DNA of 64,000 bases. Origin: Haloimpatiens lingqiaonensis. GTDB lineage: Bacteria; Bacillota; Clostridia; Clostridiales; Clostridiaceae. Location of the stretch: assembly GCF_044502415.1 (NCBI RefSeq), contig NZ_CP172402.1, one strand, 5' to 3'. The notes below the pieces were generated by a model. The model was not told where the DNA came from. It worked only from the letters and a program-made list of their open reading frames with translations, and searched no databases. Every line of letters starts with the position of its first letter. The first letter of the stretch is position 1. The position numbers and the translations under genes were made by a program. Shown here piece by piece: positions 19,386-27,939 of this stretch.

Positions 19386-19676
19386 ATGTTGGCATGGGTT
19401 TTATATGATATATCAGACAATAAAAGAAGAAATTTGGCAGCTAAATATTGCAAGGATAAAGGATTATATAGGGTACAGAAAAGTGTCTTTCTTGGGGAAT
19501 TAAATAAAAATGAAAAGGATGAACTGAAAATAATGATGGAGGATACCTTAGATACTTCTACGGATTCCCTTTATATATTTCCTTCCACAAATGAGTTTTT
19601 ATATGATACGGATATAATAGGTAAAGGGTTTGATAAGGAGTTGGTTGCAAATGACGTTGTGTCAAAATTCCTTTAG
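19386..19676 (+). CDS. cas2: CRISPR-associated Cas2
   Basis: Small partner of Cas1 in spacer integration. At 96 residues it has the typical Cas2 ferredoxin-like start LAWVLYDISDNKRRN, with the conserved aspartate after the first strand, then GLYRVQKSVFLGEL and SLYIFPST. AGGAGGTT precedes the ATG at 19386. An overlapping frame starting at 19306 is not supported. cas4 starts inside its last codons, showing translational coupling. Separated from cas1 by the transposase, so it needs its own promoter or read-through. Confidence 0.93.
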   Translation: MLAWVLYDISDNKRRNLAAKYCKDKGLYRVQKSVFLGELNKNEKDELKIMMEDTLDTSTDSLYIFPSTNEFLYDTDIIGKGFDKELVANDVVSKFL

Positions 19677-20262
19677 TGAAAATGAAGTATATATAACGCC
19701 CTCAGATATCATTGAATTTATGTATTGTCCAAGGTTTACATATTTTATGAAATGTCTTGGTATAAGGCAGTATGAAGAAAATAGATATAAAGTTATAAAA
19801 GGAAGGAATATACATGAAGATAAAAGCAACCAAAATATAGATTATGTTAGAAAAAAGATAAAAGGCAAAGCCAAATATATAAATGTTTATATGGTATCAA
19901 AGAGTTTGAAATTAAAGGGAATTGTAGATGAGCTATACGAACTAGAAGATGGAACAATAGCACCTTTAGATTATAAATTTGCTGAATATAATGATAGAGA
20001 GTTTTTAACTTATAAAATGCAAATGGCATTATATTCATTACTAGCAGAGGATATATACAATAAAAAGGTTTCTAAAGTGTTTTTAGTATATTGTAGAAGT
20101 AAAAATTTAATAAAAGAAATAGCGTTCGATGATAAATTAAGAAAACAAGCCATGGAGGCAATTGAATTATATAGTAAAGTAATCACAGGATATTATCCTA
20201 AAGCTACTAGATATAAATCTAGATGTATAGATTGTTGTTATAAAAATGTATGTGAAAAATAA
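19651..20262 (+). CDS. cas4: CRISPR-associated exonuclease Cas4
   Basis: RecB-like nuclease with an iron-sulfur cluster that trims prespacers and helps select the PAM. The 203-residue frame from the ATG at 19651 (AAGGAG ten bases earlier) has C26 in FMYCPRF and C192, C195 and C201 in RCIDCCYKNVCEK as cluster ligands; H55 in GRNIHE, D93 in GIVDELYE, D107 and K109 in PLDYK and Q124 in KMQMALYS form the nuclease site. It overlaps cas2 by 26 bases. A 334-base gap with a hairpin and degenerate repeats separates it from cas8b. Confidence 0.93.
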   Translation: MTLCQNSFSENEVYITPSDIIEFMYCPRFTYFMKCLGIRQYEENRYKVIKGRNIHEDKSNQNIDYVRKKIKGKAKYINVYMVSKSLKLKGIVDELYELEDGTIAPLDYKFAEYNDREFLTYKMQMALYSLLAEDIYNKKVSKVFLVYCRSKNLIKEIAFDDKLRKQAMEAIELYSKVITGYYPKATRYKSRCIDCCYKNVCEK

Positions 20263-20362
20263 AAGATATATGGAAAAGTAATGATATTGTAAAAAAGTAA
20301 TAAATTTATTTAAAAAGGAAATAAATTTTCCTATTGGAATTTTATAATTGAATTAAGGAATA

Positions 20363-20402
20363 ATTTTAAAGACTTTACATCATGAGTAAGGTCTTTAAAA
20401 TT
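20363..20402. terminator. Bidirectional hairpin between cas4 and cas8b
   Basis: ATTTTAAAGACTTTAC and GTAAGGTCTTTAAAAT pair over 16 bases (one mismatch) around ATCATGA. There is no long T-run, but both flanks are AT-rich. It could end the cas2-cas4 transcript and also an RNA read leftward from the degenerate repeat pair at 20420-20484, whose second copy ends about 18 bases away. Confidence 0.65.
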
Positions 20403-20419
20403 AGATTAATAATTAATTA

Positions 20420-20484
20420 GCCTTGTTTTAATGGAATAATGACATATAATTTCTATAGTTCAATACTTATTTTAATATTCTTGT
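20420..20484 (-). ncRNA. Paired degenerate CRISPR repeats before cas8b (candidate crRNA-like RNA)
   Basis: On the minus strand, AGAATATTAAAATAAGTATTG followed by AAC matches the 3' part of the array repeat; about 20 bases further lies ATTCCATTAAAACAAGG, matching its central part. The hairpin at 20363-20402 follows after about 18 bases. The same layout, with a conserved ACATATAA box between the two copies, occurs at 27696-27760. No clear promoter is seen. It may be a decayed mini-array or a regulatory crRNA-like RNA such as the CreA class described near type I-B cas genes. Confidence 0.5.
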
Positions 20485-20596
20485 AAGTAAATATTTCCAA
20501 AATTAAAAGAGAATATTCATAAATAATAAAAGATTTAAAAATATGTATAAGTTTAAGGTATTAGACAAATAATATCTATTAAAAAGGAGGTGCAAC

Positions 20597-22426
20597 ATGG
20601 AACAGGTTAGAAATATAGGTGAAATAATATATAAAGAAATGAAACAAAATGGAGTTAGTCTGTTAGAAGGCTTTGTGGAAGATGTTTCGGGAGGTGGTAG
20701 ATATAATAGTGGGCTAGAAATAATAATAGAAAGCAAGGGCGACGAATTTATTTATAAAGGTATAAACTTAAGGGAATATGATGAATTACTGAAAATGAAA
20801 TATTTATATAGAAGTGGAGCTTCTAGAGGGACGGATGTAACCCCTACTGCAAAAGTTACAGAGATAAAAAAGACGTTTAAGGGCAAGATTGTTAAGGCTT
20901 TTCCAGAGGCAATAGAGTTTAGTGAAATTAAATTTAAGCAGGAATCGGACACATTAAAAGGGATGTATGATTGTATATTAAAAAATTTAGACAGTATTGA
21001 AAACGATTTATTGATTAAGGAAAAAGAAATACCTAAAAAAGAGGGACTTTTTATAACAGCAGTTTTACAGGTATATGGAAATAGATTATATGTAGGTGAC
21101 TTTCAATTATTTAAGGAAAAGATAGTACACGATGCTTTAAAAAAGTTTCATTATAGTAAAACTAACGAAAAAGATGTGTATAAGGATAAAGCAACTTGTA
21201 GTTTATGCTTAAATGTTAAAGAGGATATATTTGGACGTGTTAGTGTTTTTCGATTTTTCACTATAGATAAGCCAGGCTATATAAGTAGTGGTTTTGATTA
21301 TGAAGGGGCTTGGCGTAATTATCCTGTATGTAAGGAATGTGCTATAAAATTAGAACTAGGCAAAACTTATTTAGATAAAAATTTAGTCTTTAGTTTTTAT
21401 GGAAGAAAATATTACTTAATACCCAAACCAGTATATACTAAGGATTTATCTAAAACATTAAAAAAATATAAACTGTTAAATAGTGATGACGTTATTGAGG
21501 TGAAAGAAAAATATTCAGGGATAGAAGAGAAAATTATTAAGTTTCTAGCTAAAGAAGAAAATTCTTTAAGTTATGATTTAATGTTTATAGAAAGTAAAAA
21601 TGCAGCTCTTAATATTTTACTTAATATTGAGGATGTATCTCCTTCTAGATTTAAAAAGATATATAGTGCATTAAAAGAAATTAGGTATATGGAGTTTTTT
21701 GAAGATAAAAAAGTAAGTTTTCAATTATTGAATAATGTATTTCCTAGAGATAAGTATAATAAATATTTTTTAGATGTTATAGATGGAATTATATCGGATA
21801 GGAGAGTAGACTATTCTTTTCTAATGAAGTTTTTTGATGAATATATAATAGATGCATTTAAGAGATATGAAAAAGATGAATTTTCTAAAGACAAGGACAG
21901 TTACAATACCGCGACTTTTAGAGTATTTTCATTTTTATATTTTTTAAATTACTTAAATTTATTTAGAGTTAAAGAGGGAGGTAGAGAAATGAAGTTAGAT
22001 AATAAAATATGGAACATAAAAGATTTTTGTAATAGAGAAGCTATGTTTGAAGACTTTTTTAAATGTAGCAATCCTTTCTTTGAGGAAGATGCTAAAAAAG
22101 CAGTATTTCTTACAGGGTATTTAACAAGGAAACTTTTAAATATACAGTTTGCTAAGGATGGTAGAAAGCCATTTTTATCTAAACTAAAGGGATTAAAATT
22201 AAGTAAAAAAGACATAAAAAGGCTTATACCAGAAATTCAAAATAAGCTATGGGAATATAAGAATGAAGGTTATGGAGAGGAATTTAGCTTAATAAGTAAG
22301 TACATGATAACTTCTAATGAATTAAAAAGTATATCTGATTTAGACATACCATTTTATTTCTCTTTAGGTATGAATATGGTTGATAATTTTATCTTTAAAG
22401 AAGAAAGAACTAGTAAAGATAAGTAA
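20597..22426 (+). CDS. cas8b: Cascade large subunit Cas8b (TM1802/Csh1-like)
   Basis: Large subunit of the type I-B surveillance complex, involved in PAM recognition and Cas3 recruitment. The 609-residue protein has the four-cysteine zinc finger of this family: C201 and C204 in ATCSLCLN, C245 and C248 in YPVCKECA, followed by a FSFYGRKYYLIPK segment. The rest is helical with little sequence conservation, as usual for Cas8b. AAAAAGGAGG precedes the ATG. It opens the effector gene run cas8b-cas7-cas5-cas3-cas6, whose order supports the assignment. Confidence 0.87.
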   Translation: MEQVRNIGEIIYKEMKQNGVSLLEGFVEDVSGGGRYNSGLEIIIESKGDEFIYKGINLREYDELLKMKYLYRSGASRGTDVTPTAKVTEIKKTFKGKIVKAFPEAIEFSEIKFKQESDTLKGMYDCILKNLDSIENDLLIKEKEIPKKEGLFITAVLQVYGNRLYVGDFQLFKEKIVHDALKKFHYSKTNEKDVYKDKATCSLCLNVKEDIFGRVSVFRFFTIDKPGYISSGFDYEGAWRNYPVCKECAIKLELGKTYLDKNLVFSFYGRKYYLIPKPVYTKDLSKTLKKYKLLNSDDVIEVKEKYSGIEEKIIKFLAKEENSLSYDLMFIESKNAALNILLNIEDVSPSRFKKIYSALKEIRYMEFFEDKKVSFQLLNNVFPRDKYNKYFLDVIDGIISDRRVDYSFLMKFFDEYIIDAFKRYEKDEFSKDKDSYNTATFRVFSFLYFLNYLNLFRVKEGGREMKLDNKIWNIKDFCNREAMFEDFFKCSNPFFEEDAKKAVFLTGYLTRKLLNIQFAKDGRKPFLSKLKGLKLSKKDIKRLIPEIQNKLWEYKNEGYGEEFSLISKYMITSNELKSISDLDIPFYFSLGMNMVDNFIFKEERTSKDK

Positions 22427-22578
22427 TGGAAAATAAATTTGTGAATATTAACTTTAATATAAATTCGCAAGAATATAGTATTAAATTGATATTAAAAGGC
22501 AAGAAATTATTAAAAATCTAGTGAAATAAAAATTAAGTAGGAAGAAGAAGGGAGAGAAAGGCAGAATAGCCGAAATAA
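22427..22578. other. cas8b-cas7 gap with AT-rich inverted repeat
   Basis: A 152-base gap; GAATATTAACTTTAATATAAATTC at 22442-22465 forms an imperfect palindrome. The purine-rich GGAAGAAGAAGGGAGAGAAAG before cas7 is its only binding-site-like sequence and lies rather far from the ATG. Confidence 0.4.
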
Positions 22579-23565
22579 ATGAAAAGATCAGAGATAATTT
22601 TTTTATATGATATTAAGGACAATAATCCTAATGGTGATCCACTTGACATGAATAAACCGAGGATAGATGAAGAAACTGGAATAAATATTGTTACAGAGGT
22701 TAGATTGAAAAGAACTGTAAGAGATTATTTAAATGAATATGAAGGTAAGGAGATATTTGTAATAGAGAAAAGGGATGATGAAGATAATGTGCAGGATGCA
22801 AAAGGTAGAGCTAGAGATTTTACTCGAAACAAAAATGAAAAATTAAAAGATATGAAAGAATTTCAAAATATCAAAAATGAGATTAGTAATAATATTATAA
22901 GCAATTGCATAGATGCAAGACTTTTTGGAGTGACTATACCATTAGAATTTAAAGTTGATAAGAAGAATAAACCAGTGAAAAGTTCTATTACTTTTACAGG
23001 ACCGGTTCAATTTAATATGGGAAGATCGCTTCATAAGGTTTCATTAAAGAGAATAAAAGGTACAGGAGCTTTTGCCTCTGGAGAAGGAAAGGATAATAAA
23101 ACTTTTAGAGAAGAATATATATTGCCATATAGTTTGGTAGGCTTTTATGGAATAGTAAATGAACATGCAGCAGAAGAAACAAAGCTTAAGGAAGAAGATG
23201 TAGAGCTTTTACAAAAGGCTATTTGGAACGGAACGAAAAACTTAATTTCTAGAAGTAAAGTAGGACAAATGCCAAGACTTCTTGTTAAAGTTAACTACAA
23301 AGAAAATAATTTTCATATTGGGGATTTGTTAAGCAAAATAAAATTACAAACAAAGCTTAATGAGGAAGAAGAAATAAGATCAATGAATGACTATGTATTG
23401 AGCTTAGATAATCTAGTCAATATATTAGATAAAAATACAGATAAAATAGAAAGTATAGGATACTTGGTGGATGATGAGTTGAAATTTGTGTTAGAAAACA
23501 AGAATGTGAATTTTAAGGATGCAATTAGTAAACATAATCCAATAGAAATTAAAATAGAAGGTTAA
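22579..23565 (+). CDS. cas7: Cascade backbone subunit Cas7 (Csh2-like, type I-B)
   Basis: Cas7 coats the crRNA spacer as a helical filament. The 328-residue product begins with the Csh2 signature IIFLYDIKDNNPNGDPLDMN and PRIDEETGINIVTEVRLKRT, and later has ARLFGVTIPLE, FTGPVQFNMGRSLHKV and RTFREEYILPYSLVGFYGIVN-type segments. Length matches the family. Its stop overlaps the cas5 start (TAATG), giving translational coupling, consistent with fixed Cascade proportions. The ribosome binding site is weak. Confidence 0.93.
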   Translation: MKRSEIIFLYDIKDNNPNGDPLDMNKPRIDEETGINIVTEVRLKRTVRDYLNEYEGKEIFVIEKRDDEDNVQDAKGRARDFTRNKNEKLKDMKEFQNIKNEISNNIISNCIDARLFGVTIPLEFKVDKKNKPVKSSITFTGPVQFNMGRSLHKVSLKRIKGTGAFASGEGKDNKTFREEYILPYSLVGFYGIVNEHAAEETKLKEEDVELLQKAIWNGTKNLISRSKVGQMPRLLVKVNYKENNFHIGDLLSKIKLQTKLNEEEEIRSMNDYVLSLDNLVNILDKNTDKIESIGYLVDDELKFVLENKNVNFKDAISKHNPIEIKIEG

Positions 23566-24275
23566 TGAAAATGGAATGTTTAATTTTTGATGTGTACGGA
23601 GATTTTGCTCATTACAGAAAATTTTATACTACATCATCACCGCTTACATTTTCTATTCCAACAAGGACATCTTTATGTGGCTTAATATCAGCTATAATCG
23701 GAATAGATAAAAGTGAGTATTTAAAGTACTTTTCTAAAAATGAAGCTAAAATAGCCATTAAGATAATAAAACCCGTTAAAAAAATGAGAATGTCTTATAA
23801 TTTAATAGATACTAAAACTGCAATAGATATGCATATTATAAAAAACAGGACTCAAGTAACTTTTGAGTTATTGAAGGATTGTGGATATAGAATTTATTTT
23901 AGTCACAACAATAAAGAAATATTTTCAAAATTAAAGGATTATCTTAAAGATCATAAAACATATTATACTCCTTGTATGGGCCTAAGTCAGTTTATAGCTG
24001 ATATTAAGTATGTGGGTGCTTATAATGTATGGGAGAAAAATAATGATTCATTTGTTTATATAGATTCGGTAATTCCATTTGATGAAGAAAATTTAAAGGT
24101 AGAATTTGAGGATGGAAAGGAATACTTTAAGGATGTATTGCCAAATGAAATGAATCAGGAAAGAGAAGTTAAGGAATATATCAAGGTAATATATGAGAGA
24201 AACTGCAAAAATATAAAGTGTAATTTAAATAGATTTTACGAATGTGAAGGGGGAGAAAAAATTGTATTCCTTTAA
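23565..24275 (+). CDS. cas5: Cascade subunit Cas5 (type I-B)
   Basis: Cas5 caps the 5' handle of the crRNA in Cascade. At 236 residues it has the Cas5 RAMP start CLIFDVYGDFAHYRKFYTTS, then SPLTFSIPTRTSLCGLISAI, the family hallmark. Start and stop both overlap neighbours: the ATG at 23565 shares bases with the cas7 stop (a second ATG at 23571 is possible), and the cas3 start lies inside its 3' end. Confidence 0.93.
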   Translation: MKMECLIFDVYGDFAHYRKFYTTSSPLTFSIPTRTSLCGLISAIIGIDKSEYLKYFSKNEAKIAIKIIKPVKKMRMSYNLIDTKTAIDMHIIKNRTQVTFELLKDCGYRIYFSHNNKEIFSKLKDYLKDHKTYYTPCMGLSQFIADIKYVGAYNVWEKNNDSFVYIDSVIPFDEENLKVEFEDGKEYFKDVLPNEMNQEREVKEYIKVIYERNCKNIKCNLNRFYECEGGEKIVFL

Positions 24276-26604
24276 ACTGTATTCTCATGAAAATATATAT
24301 TTAAAGGATCACTTGAGAAAAGTTGGAGATAGATGTGAAGAAGTATTACTTAAAAAGGACATAAAATTTTCCTATTCTAAAGAGCAGTTGCTTTATGTTG
24401 CAAAAGTCATGGGATACACCCATGACTTCGGCAAAGGTACGGAGTTTTTTCAAACATACTTAGAAGACATGTTGAAAAGTGGTAAAAGTGAAGTAAATCA
24501 AGAGCTAAGAAGTCATTCTTATTTATCTTCACTAATTACGTATTATCAACTTAGGGATTTTGATGAAAAGCTTGCTTTTATAGCACATACAATAGTTAAA
24601 AGGCATCATGGTAACTTAGAGAATATTGATATAGAGTGCACTCATGACGAGGTAGATTTAAAAAAATATAAAAAGAATATAAAAAATCAACTAGAGGGTT
24701 TATGCTTAGATGAGTTAAACATTATTATGAAAGAACTTTCTTTAAAAGAAATTAGTAATGAAGGTATTTTAGAGCTTATAGATTGTGTTGAAGATTATTC
24801 AGAAGAATACTTAGATATGTTAGAGAGTACTGAAAATGAGTATGAAGAATATGTTTTATACAAAATTTTATTTTCTACGCTAATATATGCAGATAAGGAA
24901 GATGCTATATTTCATAAAACAAAAGATATATCCTATGACGTACCTTATGATATAGTAGATAAATATAAACTCCAAAAATATGGTAGACCTAAGAAGGAGT
25001 TAGATGCTGTGAGAAACGAAATATATAATGATGTTATAAATAACATAGAAAATTATAGCAGCAAGATAATGTCAATAACTGTTCCTACAGGTACTGGAAA
25101 AACATTGACCTCTTTTTCAGCAGCGCTACACTTAAAAGAAAAGTTAAATAAAGATATGAAGATAATATATTGTCTTCCTTTTACATCTATAATTGATCAA
25201 AATTATGATGTTTATAAGGGAATAATAGAAGAGATTATGGGAAAAGACAAATCAACCAATGAAAGACTGCTTAAACATCATTATTTAACAGAAAAAAAAT
25301 ATGTGTCGGAAGAAGAATATTATAAAATAAATGAAAGTAAGTTTTTAGTTGAAAATTGGAATTCACAAATAGTAGTTACTACCTTTATGCAAGTATTTAA
25401 CACTATATTCTCTAGCTATAATAAGGAATGCGTAAAATATAATAATATAGCTAATTCAATAATTCTTTTAGATGAAGTTCAATCAATACCGCATAAGTAT
25501 TGGAGAGTTATAAACTCCCTATTTAAGGAAATGGCAGAAAAGCTAAATGTATATTTTATATTAATAACTGCTACTCAACCACTTATATTTGGAAAGGATG
25601 AAATAAAAGAGTTGGTTCCTAATAATGAAAAGTATTTTGAGAAGTTTAAAAGAACAAAACTTATAGTTGAACCTGAGAAAATTCAATTCAATAGCTTTTT
25701 GGCAAGAATTGAAGAAATGATATTGCATAATTGTGATAAAAACATACTTATAATATTAAATACTGTGAGAAATGCACAAAATACTTATAATTTTATAAAA
25801 GATATGGAAATAGAAGATGCTGAAATGTATTTCTTATCTACAGGCATTGTACCTGTGGTGAGAAAGAAAAGAATAGATTCTATTAAAGAGCGTAATGGTA
25901 AAAGAAAGATAGTAGTTAGTACTCAGCTTATTGAAGCAGGGGTAGATATAGATATGGATATAGTTGTAAGGGAATTAGCTCCTTTGGATTCTATAAATCA
26001 AAGTGCAGGTAGGGCTAATAGAGAATACAGGGAAGAGTATTTGGGAAATGTATATATTTTTGATATAGTTAACCATAAAGATGTGTCTTTTTCCACTTAC
26101 ATATATGATGGATTATTAATAGATAAAACCAAGGAAGTATTGAATAAATATTATAATGAAGAATACATTATATATGAAGAAAAATATCAAAACTTGAATA
26201 AAGATTATTTTTCATTAGTAAATGAAAATATGAGTGGTGCAGATAGTAAAAAGCTAATAGGATACATTGAAAATTTAAACTTTAAGGATATAAAAGAAGG
26301 AAAAAATGCATTTAGACTTATAGAAGCTAGTGATAAAGTATCAGTATTTATTGAGTTAGATAATAAGGCAAAGGATACTTATAGACAATGGCAGGATATA
26401 AGAAATGAAAAAGATCCTTCTAAAAGAATGGAATTGTTTGAAGGTATAAAAGGTGATTTTTATTCTTATGTAATAACTGTGTACAAAAATAAAGTTAGGG
26501 AAAACAAAGATGAAAATATAGTATATATACCTATGGCAGAGCTTAGTAGTTCTTATGATGAGGAAACAGGATATGTGCTAGGGGATAAGGATGTTATATT
26601 ATAA
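24262..26604 (+). CDS. cas3: CRISPR-associated nuclease-helicase Cas3
   Basis: Recruited by Cascade, Cas3 unwinds and degrades target DNA. The 780-residue protein has an N-terminal HD nuclease (H54-D55 in YTHDFGKG, H85, H115-H116 in KRHHGN, D211) and an SF2 helicase with Walker A VPTGTGKT (274-281), DEVQ (404-407), ITATQP and a motif VI region SINQSAGRANRE. TTG at 24262 is preferred because AAGGGGGAG lies 6-7 bases upstream; a GTG at 24244 in frame has no site and would overlap cas5 further. Domains are complete, so interference could be active. Confidence 0.93.
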   Translation: MYSFKLYSHENIYLKDHLRKVGDRCEEVLLKKDIKFSYSKEQLLYVAKVMGYTHDFGKGTEFFQTYLEDMLKSGKSEVNQELRSHSYLSSLITYYQLRDFDEKLAFIAHTIVKRHHGNLENIDIECTHDEVDLKKYKKNIKNQLEGLCLDELNIIMKELSLKEISNEGILELIDCVEDYSEEYLDMLESTENEYEEYVLYKILFSTLIYADKEDAIFHKTKDISYDVPYDIVDKYKLQKYGRPKKELDAVRNEIYNDVINNIENYSSKIMSITVPTGTGKTLTSFSAALHLKEKLNKDMKIIYCLPFTSIIDQNYDVYKGIIEEIMGKDKSTNERLLKHHYLTEKKYVSEEEYYKINESKFLVENWNSQIVVTTFMQVFNTIFSSYNKECVKYNNIANSIILLDEVQSIPHKYWRVINSLFKEMAEKLNVYFILITATQPLIFGKDEIKELVPNNEKYFEKFKRTKLIVEPEKIQFNSFLARIEEMILHNCDKNILIILNTVRNAQNTYNFIKDMEIEDAEMYFLSTGIVPVVRKKRIDSIKERNGKRKIVVSTQLIEAGVDIDMDIVVRELAPLDSINQSAGRANREYREEYLGNVYIFDIVNHKDVSFSTYIYDGLLIDKTKEVLNKYYNEEYIIYEEKYQNLNKDYFSLVNENMSGADSKKLIGYIENLNFKDIKEGKNAFRLIEASDKVSVFIELDNKAKDTYRQWQDIRNEKDPSKRMELFEGIKGDFYSYVITVYKNKVRENKDENIVYIPMAELSSSYDEETGYVLGDKDVIL

Positions 26605-26717
26605 TGATTTGTAAAGTAACACTTAAGTTATAAGTGAAGGTAATTTTAGTAAATAGAATAAGTAAAATTAATAATGATATAAATAAGCACATTATATATT
26701 AAGGGGAAGTGATTTAA
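26605..26717. other. cas3-cas6 gap
   Basis: A 113-base AT-rich gap containing a small CACTTA/TAAGTG hairpin at 26622-26638 and, at its end, AAGGGGAAGTG serving cas6. No clear promoter is seen. Confidence 0.4.
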
Positions 26718-27368
26718 TTGAAAATTGATGTTTTTAAACTATTGTTTTCAGATTTGCATTTAGAACCAAGAAAGATACCTAAAATTAGAGGTTATATAGC
26801 AAATAGATTTAAAGAATATGATATATTACACAATCATGATGATAATAAGTACTTGTATAGGTATCCACTAGTCCAATATAAAATTGTAAATGAAGCACCA
26901 GCATTAATAGGAATAAGTGAAGGAATAAGAGTTTTAGAAACTATAGAAAATGAAATAAGAACTATGAGTTTAGATGGAGAAAAAATAGAACTTTATGAAA
27001 AACAGATGTACTTTAATGTTGAGCAGTTTGGGTGTGCAGATGAACTTTTAAGGTATAATTTTATTTCCCCTTGGATGTGTTTAAATGAAAAAAACTATAA
27101 AATTTATCTAAATTCCAGTGATGAAGAAAAGAAAAAATTATTAAATAAAATTTTAATAGGCAATATATTATCCATGAGTAAGGGGTTAGGATATACAGTT
27201 GACAAGGAATTAAAAACTTATGTGGAAGTTACTCCCTGTCAAATAAATTTTAAAAATAAAACTATGTTAGGATTTAAAGGACACTTCATTATAAACTTTA
27301 AAATTCCAGATTACTTAGGCATAGGAAAATCTGTTTCTAGAGGATTTGGAATGGTCAAAATCTGCTAA
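26718..27368 (+). CDS. cas6: CRISPR endoribonuclease Cas6 (operon copy)
   Basis: The 216-residue protein ends in the Cas6 glycine-rich loop DYLGIGKSVSRGFGMV and contains YPLVQYKIVNEAPALIGISEG, typical of the compact Cas6 group in clostridial cas operons. It differs clearly from the 247-residue Cas6 at 2505. The start is TTG at 26718 behind AAGGGGAAGTG. As the last gene of the effector run it is the likeliest processor of the 37-nt repeats. Degenerate copies of that repeat lie just downstream. Confidence 0.87.
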   Translation: MKIDVFKLLFSDLHLEPRKIPKIRGYIANRFKEYDILHNHDDNKYLYRYPLVQYKIVNEAPALIGISEGIRVLETIENEIRTMSLDGEKIELYEKQMYFNVEQFGCADELLRYNFISPWMCLNEKNYKIYLNSSDEEKKKLLNKILIGNILSMSKGLGYTVDKELKTYVEVTPCQINFKNKTMLGFKGHFIINFKIPDYLGIGKSVSRGFGMVKIC

Positions 27369-27398
27369 TGGGAGTAATATATTTATGATTGTACATGA

Positions 27399-27571
27399 TT
27401 TTTAGAATACGCTTCACTAAAATAAGAGTTGAAAGAATACATCCTATTGTTAAGGTTCCACAGACTTTTGGTTTTCCATAAAAATAAGGGTTGAAGGGAG
27501 TAACTAAGAGGAATTGAAACTTTTTTATACTTTGTATTTTAGGCAGAATCCAGAAAAACAAGGATTGAAAT
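27399..27571 (+). repeat. Decayed CRISPR repeats downstream of cas6
   Basis: Three or four degenerate copies of the array repeat in the same orientation: 27399-27435 (CACTAAAATAAG then AGTTGAAAG), 27461-27497 (TTTTCCATAAAAATAAGGGT and TGAAGG), a partial one ending GAATTGAAAC at 27520, and 27535-27571 (AAAAACAAGGATTGAAAT). By hand alignment the first matches the consensus at about 26 of 37 positions. Spacing is irregular (first gap 25 bases), so this looks like a dead mini-array, or repeats kept for another reason. Confidence 0.72.
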
Positions 27572-27636
27572 CATCTTACATAATGTTTATAAAGTGGTTA
27601 AATTAAAAGTTATATAATCAAATTGTAACCGAAATG

Positions 27637-27680
27637 AAAATGAACTATCTTAAAGTATTTTTGAGATAGTTCATTTTTAA
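27637..27680. terminator. Bidirectional terminator at end of cas operon
   Basis: AAAATGAACTATCT pairs perfectly with AGATAGTTCATTTT across a 13-base loop, with T-rich ends on both strands. It can stop the rightward cas transcript and a leftward RNA from the repeat pair at 27696-27760. Confidence 0.85.
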
Positions 27681-27695
27681 CTAAGTAATCCCATT

Positions 27696-27760
27696 TTATC
27701 CTTATTTTAATGGAACATATAAATAACAATTAGGGTTCAATCCTTATTTTATGGGATATA
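27696..27760 (-). ncRNA. Second paired degenerate-repeat module (candidate crRNA-like RNA)
   Basis: On the minus strand ATCCCATAAAATAAGGATTG followed by AAC, then about 19 bases, then TTCCATTAAAATAAGGAT, both matching the array repeat; a strong hairpin follows after about 18 bases. Read on the + strand, CCTTATTTTAATGGAACATA aligns with CCTTGTTTTAATGGAATAAT of the 20.4-kb module, and the ACATATAA box and GTTCAAT are shared. The between-repeat part is thus conserved, unlike normal spacers. No protein is encoded. Confidence 0.5.
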
Positions 27761-27939
27761 AATAGTATAACATAAACAGGGAGAAATATGTGAATTTTAA
27801 GTAGTATTTAAAAAATTATGTTCATGGAGGATAATGGTTGAATAAAAAGCGATTTAAAGCACAATATAGTAATGACATATAAATAACCATTAGTAAATAT
27901 TAGATTTGATTTGTAATAATAAAATAAAATAATCACAAG

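Noticed and set aside
19306..19503. Plus-strand frame overlapping the start of cas2
   Set aside because: It shares the region with the well-supported cas2 frame and has no family resemblance.
20597..22426. Possible type III (Cas10) effector because of the zinc finger
   Set aside because: No GGDD palm motif and no HD domain; neighbours cas7-cas5-cas3 and length fit Cas8b of type I-B.
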